Source of the DNA: a bacterium HR37
Lineage (GTDB): Bacteria; Desulfobacterota_D; UBA1144; Nemesobacterales; CSP1-2
DNA: 34,801 nt
NCBI GenBank assembly: GCA_002898375.1
Contig: BEIN01000024.1
Location: forward strand, 1 to 34,801
Direction of reading: 5' to 3'
The notes beneath the pieces were generated by a model. It made no database searches. It was not told the origin of the DNA and saw nothing but the letters and a program-made list of their open reading frames with translations. Shown here piece after piece: positions 32,873-34,801 of the stretch; position 1 is the stretch's first letter; every line of letters begins with the position of its first letter. The translations under genes were made by a program, and so were the position numbers.

Positions 32873-33242
32873 ATACCTGCTGGATACCAACATTGTAATT
32901 GCCTTCCTCAACAGCGATAAAAGCATAGAGACAAGATTAAATTCTGCTGAGTCAGTTTATATTTCAGTTATAGCTCTTGGTGAGTTACTCTATGGGGCAA
33001 AAAAATCAAAAAATGTAGACGAGAATATTTAAAAAATTAAGCAGTTCGCTGACCAATGTGTTTTATTGTTTGTGAATGAATCAATATCAGAGCATTATTC
33101 AGACATAAAAACTTGCTTTAAAGAAAAAAGGCGACCTATTGATATTTAGATTGGTGCAACCGCTATTCATTACAGCCTTACTCCTTCTAGTCGTGATGAC
33201 CACTTTAGATTTATAGACGGACTTATGTTAGAGAAGTGGTGA
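32859..33242 (+). pseudogene. PIN-domain toxin (VapC-like) with two nonsense codons
   Basis: The frame reads KYLLDTNIVIAFLNSDKSIE, then ISVIALGELLYGAKKSKN, stops at TAA (33030-33032), resumes KIKQFADQCVLLFVNESISE, stops at TAG (33147-33149) where family members have Trp in DIWIGATAI, and ends SSRDDHFRFIDGLMLEKW. The PIN acidic residues (Asp of LDTN, Glu of GEL, Asp of DI*IG and of RDDHF) are still present. The toxin therefore decayed by nonsense changes, not by active-site loss, next to an intact antitoxin. Confidence 0.88.
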
Positions 33243-33421
33243 ATTTTAAAGTTATAATACCTATTCACACAACATACTTTCCAATGCTTCAGAGAAACCT
33301 GCTCTACACTTCAATAACAATGGCAAAGAGGCTCTTTCATGACCTCAGAGTTATCCCTGAACGCCGTGATTAACCTACTATAACTCTGGAGGAAGTTAAA
33401 GAAAAATTAAGAAAAGATAGG
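33239..33421 (+). pseudogene. Degraded Phd/RelB-type antitoxin
   Basis: A frame starting GTG overlaps the end of the PIN pseudogene (GTGA). It ends RVIPERRD*PTITLEEVKEKLRKD; TAA at 33371-33373 stands where ERRDEPTITLEE is the usual antitoxin tail, so GAA to TAA explains it. The N-terminal half is short and unlike intact antitoxins, so sequence may also be lost there. It runs in frame into the RelE-type toxin remnant. Confidence 0.7.
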
Positions 33422-33689
33422 CTTTATGAAATCCAGTGGAAATGTCTGGTGGAGCAGGACCTACGGAATATAGACCATAAACAGATTCCTCGAATAGAAT
33501 AATTAAAACCATTGAATCCCTTACTGATAATCCCTTTCCAGTTCAACATCGTAAGATTCAAGGTACAGAGAATGACTCTACTGAATCCGTATTGGAGACT
33601 ACAGGGCAATCTATCAGGTGGAGATGGAAACAAAAACTGTGGGTATCTATTATCTTCACCATCGAAGAGAGGCATATAAAGGATTATAA
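33422..33689 (+). pseudogene. RelE/ParE-type toxin broken by a 5-bp duplication, a frameshift and a nonsense codon
   Basis: Pieces in three frames form a RelE toxin: YEIQWKCLVEQDLRNIDHKQ and IPRI; then IIKTIESLTDNPFPVQHRKI and QGTEND; then IRIGDYRAIYQVEMETKTVG and IYYLHHRREAYKGL. The first break is a tandem duplication GAATA GAATA (33492-33501): one copy would read through correctly. The second is a missing base near 33577-33581 plus TGA (33582-33584), probably from CGA, at the YRIRIGDYR motif. The first Met is absent. The toxin is certainly inactive. Confidence 0.88.
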
Positions 33690-33824
33690 AGCAATACAGC
33701 GATGAGGCTAAAGGAACAAGATTTAACTAGAGACTATCTTAGACATCTGTAAATGCAAATTCCCACTAACAGTCATTAACCCTATCTTCATCTGTAAATT
33801 ATTACGCATTATACAATTTAAACA

Positions 33825-33838
33825 GTGTATATATACAC
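33825..33838. promoter_or_regulatory. 14-bp perfect palindrome, possible enhancer-binding-protein site
   Basis: GTGTATATATACAC is perfectly symmetric and centred about 100 bp upstream of the predicted sigma-54 start, the usual position for an upstream activator site. The activator is not encoded in the window. Confidence 0.45.
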
Positions 33839-33903
33839 AATAACAAAACACCTTAGAATACACTTAGTTTATAACTACCCATGAATATTTAAAATGCCTG
33901 TTC

Positions 33904-33919
33904 TGGCACACTTGTTGCA
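33904..33919 (+). promoter_or_regulatory. Sigma-54 promoter
   Basis: TGGCACACTTGTTGCA has the invariant GG and GC separated by exactly ten bases and the flanking TGGCAC / TTGCA of the RpoN consensus. Transcription would start near 33930, toward the 59-aa gene and hydrolase. Confidence 0.75.
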
Positions 33920-33942
33920 ATAATCATAAAACACAAAGAACT

Positions 33943-33965
33943 AACCGGAGAATAACTGGTTTTTT
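33943..33965 (+). terminator. Attenuator-like hairpin in the leader
   Basis: AACCGG pairs with CTGGTT (one G-T pair) around a 7-nt loop and is followed by a run of six T. It lies between the sigma-54 start and the 59-aa gene, so transcription could stop here unless relieved. Confidence 0.45.
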
Positions 33966-34025
33966 AAATTAGATTAATCCTTTTGGGTCAGTATAAAGAC
34001 ACATACACAAAGGAGGAGAAAAACC

Positions 34026-34205
34026 ATGGAAAGAAAAAAGGGGATTTTGAACCTGGGTGAAACCCTGAATGAAATTCAGTACCTAAAAAAACAGATACAG
34101 GATTTCTCCTGGTTAATTGGTGAGGAACTGACAGAGAAATTAATAGAACCCCTTGACGAAAAGGAAAACGATATTATTGAAAACGCCATGTGGTGGACTA
34201 CATAG
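34026..34205 (+). CDS. 59-aa hypothetical protein
   Basis: MERKKGILNLGETLNEIQYL begins a 59-residue charged helical protein (KKQIQDFSWLIGEELTEKLI, EPLDEKENDII) ending ENAMWWTT. A strong AAAGGAGG ribosome binding site 8 nt upstream and a sigma-54 promoter argue that it is real. I do not recognise the family. The hydrolase gene starts 26 nt downstream. Confidence 0.6.
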   Translation: MERKKGILNLGETLNEIQYLKKQIQDFSWLIGEELTEKLIEPLDEKENDIIENAMWWTT

Positions 34206-34231
34206 GTATCATTTATAAACTATCTACCAAA

Positions 34232-34801
34232 ATGAATACCTATACTCCCATTCAATCGGGGAAGGTAAAAGTAAATGACATTAACATATATTATGAAATC
34301 TACGGTAGTGGTGAGCCTCTTTTGCTTATTGAAGGTCTAGGTTACTCAAGCTGGATGTGGTTTAAACAAATTCCAGAGTTCTCAAAGGAATATACGGTAG
34401 TTGTTTTCGATAACCGAGGTGTTGGAAACACAGATAAACCAAATATTGAGTACACAATAGAGATGATGGCTGACGATTCAGTAGGTCTTCTTAAAGCACT
34501 GGGTTTAGAATCAGCCCATATACTTGGAGTTTCAATGGGAGGCTTTATCGCTCAGGAGATAGCTATAAAGCATCCAAACACGGTAAAAAGCCTTATTCTG
34601 GTATCAACAAGTTCAAAAGGAAGTTCAAACCCTTTTTGGAACCTCTTCTTAGAATTATTTGGTATGGAGAATCCAATCCTTGAATTCAATAATAAAGCAG
34701 ATAGCATTTTACCTTTAATAAATTCTTTCAACTTATTACCTCTACCACCTGAAAAAAGGATTCGCAATAAACTCTCCTTTGCCTTTACCCCACAGTACTT
34801 T
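34232..34801 (+). CDS. Alpha/beta hydrolase (C-terminus cut by window edge)
   Basis: The first 190 residues of a serine hydrolase. MNTYTPIQSGKVKVNDINIY is followed by YGSGEPLLLIEGLGYSSWMW (oxyanion-hole strand; HG is replaced by EG), VVVFDNRGVGNTDKP, MADDSVGLLKALGLESAHIL and the nucleophile elbow GVSMGGFIAQEIA with Ser near 98. The catalytic Asp and His should lie beyond the right edge. There is no clear ribosome binding site. It shares the sigma-54 promoter region with the 59-aa gene. The substrate is unknown; 3-oxoadipate enol-lactonase-like and other ester hydrolases look like this. Confidence 0.88.
   Translation, partial: MNTYTPIQSGKVKVNDINIYYEIYGSGEPLLLIEGLGYSSWMWFKQIPEFSKEYTVVVFDNRGVGNTDKPNIEYTIEMMADDSVGLLKALGLESAHILGVSMGGFIAQEIAIKHPNTVKSLILVSTSSKGSSNPFWNLFLELFGMENPILEFNNKADSILPLINSFNLLPLPPEKRIRNKLSFAFTPQYF

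Larger units (their letters stand above)
33690..34025. other. Gene-free stretch with palindrome, sigma-54 promoter and attenuator-like hairpin
   Basis: I see no gene here. It holds a 14-bp palindrome (33825-33838), a sigma-54 promoter (33904-33919), a hairpin with T-run (33943-33965) and the AAAGGAGG ribosome binding site of the 59-aa gene. The first 90 nt after the RelE remnant are AT-rich and featureless. Confidence 0.6.

Noticed and set aside
32859-33689. Stop-codon reassignment as an explanation for in-frame TAA, TAG and TGA
   Set aside because: Intact genes in the same window end in all three codons, and frameshifts accompany the stops.

Overview
This 34.8 kb window looks like the chromosome of a Gram-negative, probably thermophilic and anaerobic bacterium. 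Outer-membrane beta-barrel proteins with signal peptides point to a Gram-negative envelope. Heavy use of AGA/AGG for Arg and ATA for Ile, highly charged proteins, a Thermus-type 7Fe ferredoxin and an FrhB-like iron-sulfur protein suggest a deep-branching thermophile (Aquificota, Thermodesulfobacteriota or Thermosulfidibacter-like), but the sequence does not fix the lineage. TAA, TAG and TGA all end intact genes, so the interrupted genes described below are real pseudogenes and not recoded ones.

Region 1 (1-6060, leftward) is the head of a polysaccharide or cell-surface locus: a specialised NusG paralogue and a NarL-type regulator, then a receiver-only paralogue of that regulator, glmS, ugd and a family 2 glycosyltransferase cut by the window edge. 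A palindromic motif (RACTNNRGTY) recurs over the two promoters of this locus. Region 2 (6060-12138, leftward) is housekeeping: dprA, a radical SAM protein, ferredoxin, and an aminotransferase-pgk-tpiA-secG operon with overlapping or 1-nt-spaced genes.

Region 3 (12139-16941, rightward) is copper homeostasis: csoR with a near-perfect operator, copA, and a 56-aa YHS-domain protein. A 1.7 kb TnpB-only IS605-type element sits between copA and the YHS gene, and it separates the YHS start codon from its ribosome binding site. Its tnpB is broken by a frameshift and a nonsense codon, but its 3' end still folds into a branched RNA with a pseudoknot, as expected of an omegaRNA/reRNA.

Region 4 (17029-19119) holds rpmB, def, an IHF/HU gene and a TPR protein. 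Region 5 (19116-23990, leftward) is a metal-uptake operon: a free DtxR/MntR-type repressor, an outer-membrane protein, a lipoprotein binding protein, an ABC ATPase, and a permease fused to a second complete DtxR-type repressor. A perfect TTGACA/TATAAT promoter with a 16-bp operator drives it. Region 6 (24022-31930) has an AI-2E family permease, a hybrid histidine kinase divergent from an XRE regulator, a denV-like glycosylase, a Na+/Ca2+ antiporter, an FrhB-like protein, two envelope proteins and a solitary CRISPR-repeat-like sequence.

Region 7 (32053-34801) is accessory DNA: an RHH-type protein, a tRNA 3'-half fragment that looks like an attachment site, and a toxin-antitoxin graveyard (one intact antitoxin, a PIN toxin with two nonsense codons, and a degraded antitoxin/RelE pair). 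It ends with a sigma-54 promoter upstream of a 59-aa protein and an alpha/beta hydrolase cut by the right edge.
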